DNA of 64,000 bases, from positions 91,266 to 155,265 of the forward strand of contig PBYL01000192.1 in assembly GCA_002729595.1 (NCBI GenBank), written 5' to 3'. Of the stretch, positions 45,712-54,049 are shown piece by piece; within the stretch, counting starts at the first letter, position 1, and every line of letters starts with the position of its first letter. This DNA comes from Thalassovita sp. Lineage in GTDB: Bacteria > Bacteroidota > Bacteroidia > Cytophagales > Flammeovirgaceae. The position numbers and the translations under genes were made by a program. Under the pieces are notes generated by a model. That model had not been told where the DNA came from. It made no database searches and saw nothing but the letters and a program-made list of their open reading frames with translations.

Positions 45712-47481
45712 ATGAATAAGGGAAAATTTATACTGATCGCTTTTTGTATCAGTCTATTAACGGTTTTTGTATCCTGCGAAGATGATATAGTTGATCCTGT
45801 TGAAGATGATAGCGATGATGAAATTGAAGTAGTCGATGATACTAGCGACGAAGTTGATGCTGAAAATGGGGAAGATCATGAATCTTCTGATGACTATACT
45901 TGGGATGCATCCAGCGAAATAGTAATTACGCTAAGTGGTTCTTCCATTTCTACAGATGCTACTGATGTAACCATAGATGGTAGTATAGCTACAATTACTA
46001 GTGCCGGTAATTATAGAATTACGGGTTCTCTAAGTGATGGGCAAATTATTGTAGATACCGAAGATAGCGAAACGGTAAGGTTAATACTCGATGGAGTGAA
46101 CATTACCAGTTCTAACAGCTCACCTTTATATATAGCCAGTGCAGAAAAAACCATAGTTATTCTGCCAGAAGGTTCAGATAACTATTTAACAGATACCCAA
46201 AACTATGTTTTTGAGGGTGACGATGATGAGCCAGACGCCGCACTTTTCAGTAAAGACGATCTTTCAATTTATGGAGAAGGTACTCTTACTGTAGATGGTA
46301 ATTATAATGAAGCAATCAAAAGTAAAGATGGTTTAATAATAGCCAGCGGAAATCTAAATATCACTTCTGTAGATGATGGTATTCAAGGTAAAGATTACCT
46401 AATAGTTAGAGATGGAAACATCGTAATTGATGCAGATGGTGATGGTTTAAAATCGAGTAATGATGAAGAAACAGAACTGGGTTATGTAACCATAGAGTCT
46501 GGTACTTTTAATATTACAGCAGGTGCTGACGGTATCCAAGCTGAAACAGATATTACAATTACTGGTGGTGACTTTACAATTGTTGCTGGTGGAGGAAGTG
46601 ATAGTTATTTAGGAAGTGATGATTCTGCGAAAGGTATTAAAAGTGTGGTGGTTACCATAATTGATGCTGGTACATTTAGTCTGAATACAGCAGATGATGC
46701 CATACATTCAGATGGTAGTGTAATTATCAATGGTGGAGATTTTGAAATATCTACAGGAGATGATGGGCTTCACTCAGATGAATCGCTTACAATAAATGGT
46801 GGATACATCAATGTACTCGAATCTTACGAAGGTATTGAAAGTGGTGTGCTTACTATTAATGATGGAGAGATTCATGTAGTTTCTAGTGATGATGGATTGA
46901 ATGTAGCTGGTGGAAATGACTCATCTGGTGGATGGGGTGGACATGGTGCAGGTTCAGGAAGTAGCAGTAGTTATTACCTATATATCAATGGCGGATACAT
47001 AGTAGTAAATGCTAACGGAGATGGCTTAGATGCTAATGGTTCAATTGTAATGACAAACGGAACTGTATTAGTAAACGGCCCAACTAGTAGTGGAAATGGT
47101 GCTTTAGATTACGATCAATCATTTTCAATTTCTGGTGGATACTTAATTGCGGCTGGTAGTTCAGGCATGGCACAGGCACCAAGTAGCTCTTCAGAACAAA
47201 GCTCAATATTAGTTACTTTTAACAACTCGCAAACGGCAGAGAAAATAGTGAGCTTACAAACCAGCGATGGAACTGACATTGTAACATTTGCTCCTGCTAA
47301 AAAATATCAATCAATTGTTATTTCAACTCCTGAGCTAACAAGCGGAAGCTCTTATAATTTGTATCTGGGAGGTAGCTCAACGGGTACAGAAACAGATGGC
47401 TTATACGAAGGTGGCACATATACACCTGGTTCAACATATTCAAGTTTTGTATTATCTGGTACTGTAACCAGAATTAATTGA
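45712..47481 (+). CDS. Cthe_2159-like carbohydrate-binding lipoprotein
   Basis: This 589-aa protein has a lipoprotein signal (lipobox VSC), an Asp/Glu-rich linker (about 22-65), and a parallel beta-helix with many repeats of the form DDGI/DGLH followed by NGG (for example DDAIHSDGSVIINGGDF). The DUF4353/Cthe_2159 family binds acidic polygalacturonate-like sugars with calcium, and some members may be lyases. Surface exposure is likely. A Gly/Ser-rich loop (about 402-423) breaks the repeats. The gene stands alone, downstream of a 222-bp gap. Confidence 0.85.
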   Translation: MNKGKFILIAFCISLLTVFVSCEDDIVDPVEDDSDDEIEVVDDTSDEVDAENGEDHESSDDYTWDASSEIVITLSGSSISTDATDVTIDGSIATITSAGNYRITGSLSDGQIIVDTEDSETVRLILDGVNITSSNSSPLYIASAEKTIVILPEGSDNYLTDTQNYVFEGDDDEPDAALFSKDDLSIYGEGTLTVDGNYNEAIKSKDGLIIASGNLNITSVDDGIQGKDYLIVRDGNIVIDADGDGLKSSNDEETELGYVTIESGTFNITAGADGIQAETDITITGGDFTIVAGGGSDSYLGSDDSAKGIKSVVVTIIDAGTFSLNTADDAIHSDGSVIINGGDFEISTGDDGLHSDESLTINGGYINVLESYEGIESGVLTINDGEIHVVSSDDGLNVAGGNDSSGGWGGHGAGSGSSSSYYLYINGGYIVVNANGDGLDANGSIVMTNGTVLVNGPTSSGNGALDYDQSFSISGGYLIAAGSSGMAQAPSSSSEQSSILVTFNNSQTAEKIVSLQTSDGTDIVTFAPAKKYQSIVISTPELTSGSSYNLYLGGSSTGTETDGLYEGGTYTPGSTYSSFVLSGTVTRIN

Positions 47482-47494
47482 TATTAACCATAAT

Positions 47495-47689
47495 TTAATT
47501 TGTAGCATAGATCCATCCATCTTGGATGGATTTATCTTTTATTAAAACTAATTCTAAATAAGTTTCTCCGATCTTTTGGTGGTTTTCAAAAAAGATATAA
47601 ATTACGCCTTCATTTTGAATACTTACTCCAAACAAAATTTTATCGCGTCTATTTATTTGTACTGACTGTATCATTGTATTAACAATCAC
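47495..47689 (-). CDS. Hypothetical 64-aa protein (doubtful)
   Basis: This short minus-strand frame starting MIVNTMIQSVQINRRDK has no recognisable domain, but its beta-alternating pattern (ILFGVSIQNEGVIYIFFE) is protein-like. It overlaps the terminator hairpin of the convergent gene. It may be a real small protein or a chance frame. Confidence 0.35.
   Translation of the reverse strand: MIVNTMIQSVQINRRDKILFGVSIQNEGVIYIFFENHQKIGETYLELVLIKDKSIQDGWIYATN
47511..47540 (+). terminator. Probable terminator after the Cthe_2159-like gene
   Basis: ATCCATCC (47511-47518) pairs with GGATGGAT (47524-47531), followed by a T-rich stretch, 30 bp after the stop. The hairpin overlaps a short minus-strand frame (47495-47689). 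Confidence 0.6.
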
Positions 47690-47798
47690 TAGCTTCAGAA
47701 AGTTAAATTAAAAGTTAATTCCTGCTTTTTACCTGAATCCATCCTTACTAACACAGACTTATTAACGCTTTTAATTACCATTTAAACCAGACATTACA

Positions 47799-48374
47799 TT
47801 GATCGACAAGGAACTTGAAGATAGTAGGGTTAAAATCGAACCTCTAGAGTGGAAGCATTTTGAATTAATGTTACCAATCTCATTAGCAGATTTGGATATG
47901 TTAAAGTATTCTCCTGCACGATTTGGATCTGAAGATTACCTGAAAGATTTTTTTAAAAATGCATTTCATCAGAGTAACAGAGGATTAAGATATCCATTCG
48001 CAATTTACGATAAGAAAGACAAGCAATATGTAGGTAGTACTAGCTATGGAAACATTTCTAAGAAAGACCTCAGACTCGAAATAGGTTGGACTTGGTTAGG
48101 AACAAAGTACCAAAGAACCGGTATTAATCGTCACAGCAAATTTTTATTACTCCAATACGCTTTCGAAACTCTCAAATTCGAAAGGGTAGAGTTTAAAACA
48201 GATAGTAGAAATAAGCAATCGAGAAGATCACTTGAAAGCATAGGTGCTAAATACGAAGGAGAACTTAGAAGCCATACATTATTGCCAGATGGCGCTAGAA
48301 GAGATACTGTATTTTATAGTATTTTACTATCGGAATGGCCAGAAATAAAAAGGACTGTTTTTTCGAAATTTTAA
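47799..48374 (+). CDS. GNAT-family N-acetyltransferase (RimJ/RimL-like)
   Basis: This 191-aa acetyltransferase has an N-terminal strand-helix unit (RVKIEPLEWKHFELML), the acetyl-CoA site region around LEIGWTWLGTKYQRTGINRHSK, and the conserved FERVEFKTDSRNKQSRRSLESIGA typical of RimJ/RimL-like enzymes. It would move acetyl from acetyl-CoA to an amino group of a protein or small molecule. The start is TTG at 47799. Substrate is unknown. Confidence 0.88.
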   Translation: MIDKELEDSRVKIEPLEWKHFELMLPISLADLDMLKYSPARFGSEDYLKDFFKNAFHQSNRGLRYPFAIYDKKDKQYVGSTSYGNISKKDLRLEIGWTWLGTKYQRTGINRHSKFLLLQYAFETLKFERVEFKTDSRNKQSRRSLESIGAKYEGELRSHTLLPDGARRDTVFYSILLSEWPEIKRTVFSKF

Positions 48375-48430
48375 TTTGATTTTGGATAGATTTAATATTT
48401 ATCTTTTAGTCAAATTAATTTTTTCAATCA

Positions 48431-49213
48431 ATGAAAAGCATACTCTCGCTAATTATTCTTCTAATCTCAATTTCGAATTTATCTGCACAGCAAAAAAATG
48501 TAAAACATCATTTTAAAAAGTATAAAGAAAATGGGTCTATTGTAATTTATAATCAAAACAAGGACTCATTTTTTTATTACGATTCAGCCAGATGCACACA
48601 ACAGTTTATCCCAGCATCCACATTTAAAATTTTTAACTCACTTGTTGCTTTTGAAACTGGCGTAATACCAGATACCAGTTTTATAATGAAATGGGATGGT
48701 GTTAAAAGAAATTACGATAGTTGGAATCAAGATTTAAACATTGCCAAAGCATTTAAATATTCTGCGGTGTGGTTCTATCAAGAAATTGCCAGACAAGTTG
48801 GCGAAGAAAAAATGCAGTATTACATAGATAAGAATCATTATGGAAACCAAAATATACAAGGTGGAATAGACATGTTTTGGTTAGATGGAGAATTGAGAAT
48901 TTCTCAACTCGAACAAATAGATTTACTAAGAAAACTCTACCATAACGAACTTGATTTTAGTATCAAAAATCAGAACTTGGTAAAAGCCATCATGCTGAAT
49001 GAGAAAAATGATAAATACGCTCTGTATGCCAAAACTGGTTGGAGCGTAATTAATCATATGAATTATGGTTGGTTTGTAGGTTGGGTAGAAAGAGATGGAA
49101 ATGTCTATTATTTTGCCACTAGTATTGCAGCTAAAAATGCCAATAAAGATTTTGGTGAAGATAGAAAAAACATCACTTTCGAAGTATTGAAAGATTTTAA
49201 GATAATTGATTAA
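48431..49213 (+). CDS. Class D (OXA-type) beta-lactamase
   Basis: This 260-aa secreted protein has a signal peptide MKSILSLIILLISISNLSAQ. It shows the complete class D motif set: STFK (Ser63 nucleophile, Lys66 normally carbamylated), SAV (Ser111-Val113), YGN (137-139) and KTG (201-203). It hydrolyses penicillins and possibly other beta-lactams in the periplasm; the spectrum cannot be inferred. The length matches OXA enzymes. No mobile element or integron lies nearby, so it looks resident. It ends in a strong bidirectional terminator shared with the exporter gene. Confidence 0.92.
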   Translation: MKSILSLIILLISISNLSAQQKNVKHHFKKYKENGSIVIYNQNKDSFFYYDSARCTQQFIPASTFKIFNSLVAFETGVIPDTSFIMKWDGVKRNYDSWNQDLNIAKAFKYSAVWFYQEIARQVGEEKMQYYIDKNHYGNQNIQGGIDMFWLDGELRISQLEQIDLLRKLYHNELDFSIKNQNLVKAIMLNEKNDKYALYAKTGWSVINHMNYGWFVGWVERDGNVYYFATSIAAKNANKDFGEDRKNITFEVLKDFKIID

Positions 49214-49255
49214 AAAAAGCAAAGCCAATCAGCTAACTGATTGGCTTTGCTTTTT
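49214..49255. terminator. Bidirectional intrinsic terminator
   Basis: The 19-bp arms AAAAAGCAAAGCCAATCAG (49214-49232) and the exact complement (49237-49255) flank a CTAA loop. A and T runs on the two sides suit both directions. It separates the beta-lactamase gene from the convergent exporter gene. Confidence 0.95.
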
Positions 49256-50204
49256 ATCTGGCAGCAACTTTTTTCCTCTTTGCAAAAAGTTTTGATTTAG
49301 AGAAGTTAATCAACATGGCGCTTATTATAATTAACACCATTCCACTCAATTGGTCTGTGCTGATTATTTCGTTTACGAGAATCCAACCTAATATTACAGC
49401 AATTACTGGGTTTACATAAGCGTAAGTTCCCACAATGGCAGCAGGCTTTTTGGTTAGTAACCAGCTATAGGCGATAAATGCAATTACAGAACCTGCAACG
49501 GCTAAATAGCTTACGGCAAACCAAGCTTTCATATTTACAGATGCGAGTGAAAAGCCAGAGAGTTCACCTGTTAACAAGCTCACAGAAAAACAAAATACAC
49601 TGCCGCATACAAGTTGCCAACCAAGATTAAAAGATATAGAACCCGGTGCAGGCTTATATTTATAATAAAGTGTTCCAGCTACCCAACACATGCAGCCAAG
49701 CAAAACAGCTATAGAAGCAATTATTCCGTTGTTTTGCTCTTCGGTAACCAAAGGAATATCTAATTGATCTTTAAATAAAAAGACAATACCGACAAAGCCA
49801 AGTACTAATCCGAGTATGATAAATTTATTGGAGAAGCAGCTTTTCCAGTGATCTACATCTATTAAAACAAACCACACTGGTAGTGTAGCACCCAAAACGG
49901 CAGCATAGCCTGATGCGATATGTTGTTCAGACCAGATTAATAAACCTTGTCCACCGGCGAGTACAATTATACCAACTATAAAATTTTTCTTTAAAGCAGA
50001 AAAAGTAATCTTTCTTTCACCTTTGTAAAAGCTCCAACCTAGTAAAAAAAACGCCGCGATTATAAAGCGAAAAGATGCCATTAAGAAGGGTGGAAAGTCT
50101 TCTAGCCCAATTAAAATGGCTAAATAAGTTGTTCCCCAAATAATGTAAATAGCGGCAAACGCTAAAATAATAACCCATTGTGCAGTAGTATTTTCAGTAT
50201 TCAT
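49254..50204 (-). CDS. EamA/DMT-family exporter
   Basis: This 316-aa membrane protein has ten helices in two EamA repeats (about 8-140 and 155-298). It contains IIWGTTYLAILIGLEDFPPFLMASFRF, GGQGLLIWSEQHIASGYAAVL and KKPAAIVGTYAYVNPVIAVILGW, which place it in the drug/metabolite exporters. It is divergent from a CGNR-type regulator gene (133-bp gap), a layout that suggests the regulator controls it. Substrate is not known. Confidence 0.88.
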   Translation of the reverse strand: MNTENTTAQWVIILAFAAIYIIWGTTYLAILIGLEDFPPFLMASFRFIIAAFFLLGWSFYKGERKITFSALKKNFIVGIIVLAGGQGLLIWSEQHIASGYAAVLGATLPVWFVLIDVDHWKSCFSNKFIILGLVLGFVGIVFLFKDQLDIPLVTEEQNNGIIASIAVLLGCMCWVAGTLYYKYKPAPGSISFNLGWQLVCGSVFCFSVSLLTGELSGFSLASVNMKAWFAVSYLAVAGSVIAFIAYSWLLTKKPAAIVGTYAYVNPVIAVILGWILVNEIISTDQLSGMVLIIISAMLINFSKSKLFAKRKKVAAR

Positions 50205-50237
50205 AGCAATTAATTCACACTGTTAAAAATAGATTAG

Positions 50238-50300
50238 GTAGTGTAAATATATGCGAATAAATACTACTGTCAAAATAAATTTAGCTGGTGTAAAAATTCG
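50238..50300. promoter_or_regulatory. Repeated GTGTAAA sites in the exporter/regulator gap
   Basis: TAGTGTAAATATATGCG (from 50239) and TGGTGTAAAAATTCG (from 50286) are similar direct repeats about 47 bp apart. A related inverted element, ATACTACTGTC, lies between them. They sit in the promoter region shared by the exporter and CGNR genes and could be binding sites. Confidence 0.4.
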
Positions 50301-50337
50301 TAATATGTTTTTTATATTTGTATGAAAAGGATAGGGA

Positions 50338-50970
50338 ATGGAAAGTGTACGCAATATACATACTTTAAGCATATCAGGTGGGCATCTTTGTTTTGATTTT
50401 ATTAATACAGTAAGTTCAAGGCAGGAGAATTCAGACAACTACGACTATTTTCAGACGTACCAAGATTTTTTATTGTGGTGCGAAAGACTTGATCTTTTAG
50501 CTAAAGAAAGTATAGAGACATTATCTACTTTCTCAAAAAAGCATTCAAAAATTACGGTTCAGACTTTATCTAAAATAATAGAAGTTAGAGAGAATTTGTA
50601 CCTCTTGTTTTTAAATCTTGTGAAAGGTGGTATAACTGAAGTACCCAAAAAAATATTTCAAAAATTCAATCATCACTTAAGTGAAGCCCTCAGTCATTTT
50701 AAGTTAGAATTAAAAGAAAATCAGTTTGTATCATCTTTCAGCGATCTTAAAAATCCACTAGAAGAACCATTATATATTATTCTAAAAACTACAGCCGATT
50801 TACTAATGGCAGGAGACTATCAAAGAATTAAACAATGTGGCAACTGCGATTGGCTATTTTTTGATCATACCAAGAATAATAAAAAGAGATGGTGCAGTGC
50901 TTCAACTTGCGGCAGTGTAGAAAAATCAAAAAGATATTACCAGAAAAGAAAAATTAAACAGTCTTCTTAA
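50338..50970 (+). CDS. CGNR zinc-finger / ABATE-type regulator
   Basis: This 210-aa protein has an N-terminal ABATE-like domain (GGHLCFDFINTVSSR, then the helical region to about 150) and a C-terminal CGNR zinc finger with CGNCDWLFFDHT and WCSASTCGSVEKSKRYY. Here the signature CGNR reads CGSV, but the four Cys are present. Such proteins act as DNA-binding regulators. Divergence from the exporter gene suggests it controls it, perhaps through the short repeats in the gap. Confidence 0.85.
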   Translation: MESVRNIHTLSISGGHLCFDFINTVSSRQENSDNYDYFQTYQDFLLWCERLDLLAKESIETLSTFSKKHSKITVQTLSKIIEVRENLYLLFLNLVKGGITEVPKKIFQKFNHHLSEALSHFKLELKENQFVSSFSDLKNPLEEPLYIILKTTADLLMAGDYQRIKQCGNCDWLFFDHTKNNKKRWCSASTCGSVEKSKRYYQKRKIKQSS

Positions 50971-51088
50971 TTCTGTATTAGTTTTGAGTCGGAATGACAA
51001 AATGCGTTAAAATTTAATAAATAAGCCATTTTTTAGAACAATTTTATTAGTATCGAGGTAAGGTAATTTGTACCGCTAATCAGAAAAA

Positions 51089-51604
51089 ATGATAAAGAGA
51101 TTATTGATTATTATCTGTTGTGTTTGTTTTCAGAACCTGCTATTTGCACAAATCGACTCTTTAAAAAAGATAGATAAGATTGTAAGAAAAATCGATTCTG
51201 ATAAAAAGCTTAAGACTCAAAAATTCAATACCGATGATGTTTACAACAAGCCAACTGATGGAGGTGGTATTATTGAAATTAAACTAAATGGTACTGAGAT
51301 AAAAAAAATAAGACAAGAGATAGGTGTTTCTTTAGGTAGACTTACTACCGTTATTTATATGGTAGATGGAGAACCTATAAAAATTATAGATCGAGAAGAA
51401 AATTTCGATTGGTCAGAAGAACAAAGTACATACGATTATCACAGTGTAGATTTGGTGTATCAGGCAGAAATTTATGTCTTTGATGCTAAACAAGATAAGT
51501 ACAAAGTAATAAGCACAGGTGATAGAAATCTTTCATCTGGTAATGCAAGCTTAAGCGAATATACTCCCCTCATTAAACTCGCACAAGATATTATCGAGCA
51601 ATAA
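51089..51604 (+). CDS. Hypothetical exported protein
   Basis: This 171-aa protein has a signal peptide (MIKRLLIIICCVCFQNLLFAQ) and a mature part rich in charged residues that ends in a helical stretch. I recognise no domain. It lies 118 bp after the CGNR gene and 112 bp before the sugar isomerase, probably on its own transcript. Confidence 0.65.
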   Translation: MIKRLLIIICCVCFQNLLFAQIDSLKKIDKIVRKIDSDKKLKTQKFNTDDVYNKPTDGGGIIEIKLNGTEIKKIRQEIGVSLGRLTTVIYMVDGEPIKIIDREENFDWSEEQSTYDYHSVDLVYQAEIYVFDAKQDKYKVISTGDRNLSSGNASLSEYTPLIKLAQDIIEQ

Positions 51605-51716
51605 TATTTTTTTCAAAAGCTAAAAAACAGTCTGTTCATCATTACAAAATCTTCCAATTAATAGAAATTTTTAGTAAACTAAGAATTGATTCTTAGAACT
51701 ATTAGTAAATATAAAA

Positions 51717-52676
51717 ATGATGAACAGACGTAACTTTTTACAAAGCTCTGCTTTGTTATCCGCTTCGGCATTCCTTCCACTCAACACTTTATCCGCAGAA
51801 ACACTTCGTATGAAAAACATAGGCATTCAATTATTTTCACTTCCAAAATTACTCGACCAAGATTTTGAAGGTGGTATCAAAATGTTAGCACAAATGGGCT
51901 ACAAAGAACTAGAGCTGTTTGGTCCTTATCCTTTTAGTGCAGAGTCTGCCAAAAAGGGTTGGGAGCAAGCGGGTGCCATGTTGGGTTTTAGTGGTAGCGG
52001 ATATTTTGGTCGCACACCCAAAGAGGTAAAGCAAATTCTGGATGATAATAGCTTGAGTACACCTTCTGTACATACCGATTTAGATACACTGCAAACACAA
52101 ATGGGTAAGTTGGGAGAAGCTGCTGATATACTTGGTTTTACTTATGCGGTTTTGCCAGCAATACCAGACGATAAAAGAAAGAACCTAGACGATTATAAAA
52201 AAATAGCGGAAGACTTTAATAAGATAGGTGAAGAAGCAAAAAAGGCAGGAATCAAATTCGGCTACCACAACCATGGTTATGGAATTTCTGAAATGGAAGG
52301 CAAAGTGCCACTCAAATTGATTCTCGAAGAAACTGATCCTAATTTGGTCTTTTTCGAAATGGATATTTATTGGACTACAGCTGGTGGAATTGACCCTGTT
52401 GAATTATTAGAAGCATATCCAAAACGCTACAAAATGATGCATGTTAAGGATATGAAAGAGAAAAAACGTTTTTCGGGAGATGGTAATGACATGAGCCAAT
52501 GGATGGAATTGTTTCCTTATATGACTACTGCTGGAGATGGTGTAATGAATCTTGAAGAAATAATTGAAAAAGGGAAAAAAGCGGGTGTAAAGCACTTTTT
52601 TGTTGAGCAGGATTTGGTAAGTGAGCCAAAGGTCGCACTCAAAAAAAGTATAGATTACCTTAAAAAACTATCATGA
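51717..52676 (+). CDS. Sugar phosphate isomerase/epimerase-like TIM barrel, Tat-type leader
   Basis: This 319-aa protein of the xylose-isomerase-like TIM-barrel superfamily has an N-terminal MNRRNFLQSSALLSASAFLP twin-arginine-like signal. The barrel shows GIQLFSLPKLLDQDF, YHNHGYG, FEMDIYWTTAGG, KMMHVKDM and FVEQD, with the metal ligands spread as in this superfamily. It probably isomerises or epimerises a sugar or inositol derivative outside the cytoplasm. The sequence gives no specific substrate. Confidence 0.85.
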   Translation: MMNRRNFLQSSALLSASAFLPLNTLSAETLRMKNIGIQLFSLPKLLDQDFEGGIKMLAQMGYKELELFGPYPFSAESAKKGWEQAGAMLGFSGSGYFGRTPKEVKQILDDNSLSTPSVHTDLDTLQTQMGKLGEAADILGFTYAVLPAIPDDKRKNLDDYKKIAEDFNKIGEEAKKAGIKFGYHNHGYGISEMEGKVPLKLILEETDPNLVFFEMDIYWTTAGGIDPVELLEAYPKRYKMMHVKDMKEKKRFSGDGNDMSQWMELFPYMTTAGDGVMNLEEIIEKGKKAGVKHFFVEQDLVSEPKVALKKSIDYLKKLS

Positions 52677-52942
52677 GTATTTTCAGAAAATATTAGCTGA
52701 TTTATTACTTCCTAATAATTGTATAATTGTTTTTGGGTAAGATATCAAAACAATAATCTGGATTTTTGGCTTATAATTTCAAATTATTAACTTAAAACCA
52801 TCAAACATTAACAAAATAGTAAAATTTATTATTAGATTAATTATATTTCATAAAGTTAATAGCATAATTGTGTTAAAAGTTTAATAATAGATATAAAAAT
52901 TACAGCGTTAGTTTTTAAAGTATTAATCAAAATGGCTAGAAT

Positions 52943-53347
52943 ATGAAGTTATTAATTGAACACGAAAGAGCTGATCTTAGCTTCAACGAAGACACTAATA
53001 CTATCGAATTAGTATGGAAGAAATTCCAAAATGAAGAAGTTTATAAGATGATGTTTACTAAAGGCATCGAACATTTGCAAGAATTAGGTGCTACTGGTTG
53101 GTTATCAGATATTAGGAAAGAAGGTGTGGTTGGACCGGCAACATCAACGTGGTTGCAGACAGAAATTATCCCCAAGGCAATTGCTTTTGGTCTATCAAAA
53201 ATTGCTGTTGTAATGGATAAAGATGTCTTTAAAGATTTCTATGTAAAAGGAATCGAAAAGACAGTAGGAACTTGCACAATGAAATATTTCGATTCTACAG
53301 AAGAAGCGAATAAATGGTTAAAACAAGACTTAATTCAAGTTTTTTGA
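52943..53347 (+). CDS. SpoIIAA/STAS-like hypothetical protein
   Basis: This 134-aa soluble protein has a pattern of alternating strands and helices (IELVWKKF, YKMMFTKGIEHLQELG, ATGWLSDIRKEG, KIAVVMDKD) like the SpoIIAA-like or STAS/SEC14 fold. No phospho-acceptor Ser in the usual place is evident. Members of this group are common in Cytophagales and poorly characterised. A good terminator follows the stop. Confidence 0.7.
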   Translation: MKLLIEHERADLSFNEDTNTIELVWKKFQNEEVYKMMFTKGIEHLQELGATGWLSDIRKEGVVGPATSTWLQTEIIPKAIAFGLSKIAVVMDKDVFKDFYVKGIEKTVGTCTMKYFDSTEEANKWLKQDLIQVF

Positions 53348-53367
53348 TATAAAACACTTAAACTTAA

Positions 53368-53407
53368 TAGCCCCATATTTCTTATTTGAAGTATGGGGCT
53401 TCTTTTT
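53368..53407 (+). terminator. Intrinsic terminator after the SpoIIAA-like gene
   Basis: AGCCCCATA (53368-53376) pairs with TATGGGGCT (53391-53399) and runs into T residues. It separates this gene from the TetR unit. Confidence 0.9.
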
Positions 53408-53425
53408 TATAAGAAAAATTAATTT

Positions 53426-53449
53426 GCATACTTACTTGCAAGTAAGTAT
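53426..53449. promoter_or_regulatory. TetR operator 1 (perfect 24-bp palindrome)
   Basis: CATACTTACTTG at 53426-53437 is followed by its exact complement at 53438-53449. The palindrome ends 10 bp before the TetR start codon. Its half-site pattern ATACTTAC-N6-GTAAGTAT recurs before fabF. Confidence 0.8.
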
Positions 53450-53458
53450 GTTTGTCGG

Positions 53459-54007
53459 ATGAGTGATACGAGAGAAGAAATATTAAACCTAGCTGAAGAT
53501 TTAATTAGAACTAAAGGGTACAATGCTTTTAGTTATAGGGATATTTCTGTGCCTTTAAATATTAAAAATGCGGCAATACATTATCACTTTAATTCTAAGG
53601 CCGATCTGGGTAAAGCGATTATCAATAGAACAAGGCAAAACTTGGTTAAAGAAAGCAATCTATGGAAAGATTTATCTCCTGTGGAGCAGCTAAATAAGTT
53701 TATCTCAATCTATGAGAAAAGTTTACTGCGAAATCAGATTTGTTTTATGGGAGCTTTAGGCCCTTCATATGAAACTCTGCCGGAGCAAATGCAAACAGAA
53801 TTAACACTCGCGAGCGAAGAAATAAGAGCTTATCTAAGAAATGTTTTGCAAAGAGGTTTAGATAATGGCTCTTTCAATTTTACTGAAACGGTAAGTGAAA
53901 AAGCGGATATGATTATTGCTTCTTTATTATCGTCATTGATTTTAACTCGGGTTACTAAAGAAAATATCTTTTTACAAATTAGAAATACAATCTTAAAAGG
54001 AGTATAA
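53459..54007 (+). CDS. TetR/AcrR-family repressor
   Basis: This 182-aa regulator has an N-terminal TetR helix-turn-helix (about 5-50: EILNLAEDLIRTKGYNAFSYRDISVPLNIKNAAIHYHFNSK, with the YHF core) and an alpha-helical ligand domain. It lies 10 bp downstream of a perfect palindrome and 42 bp upstream of the fabF-like gene, which is preceded by a second copy of the site. It therefore probably represses itself and the synthase. The ligand could be an acyl compound. Confidence 0.9.
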   Translation: MSDTREEILNLAEDLIRTKGYNAFSYRDISVPLNIKNAAIHYHFNSKADLGKAIINRTRQNLVKESNLWKDLSPVEQLNKFISIYEKSLLRNQICFMGALGPSYETLPEQMQTELTLASEEIRAYLRNVLQRGLDNGSFNFTETVSEKADMIIASLLSSLILTRVTKENIFLQIRNTILKGV

Positions 54008-54020
54008 AAATTTTAAACTA

Positions 54021-54042
54021 AAACTTACTTACTGGTAAGTAT
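54021..54042. promoter_or_regulatory. TetR operator 2 before the fabF-like gene
   Basis: AAACTTAC-TTACTG-GTAAGTAT matches operator 1 (ATACTTAC-N6-GTAAGTAT) in 15 of 16 half-site bases with the same spacing. It ends 7 bp before the fabF-like ATG. It is a likely second binding site of the adjacent TetR protein. Confidence 0.7.
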
Positions 54043-54049
54043 ATCTATC

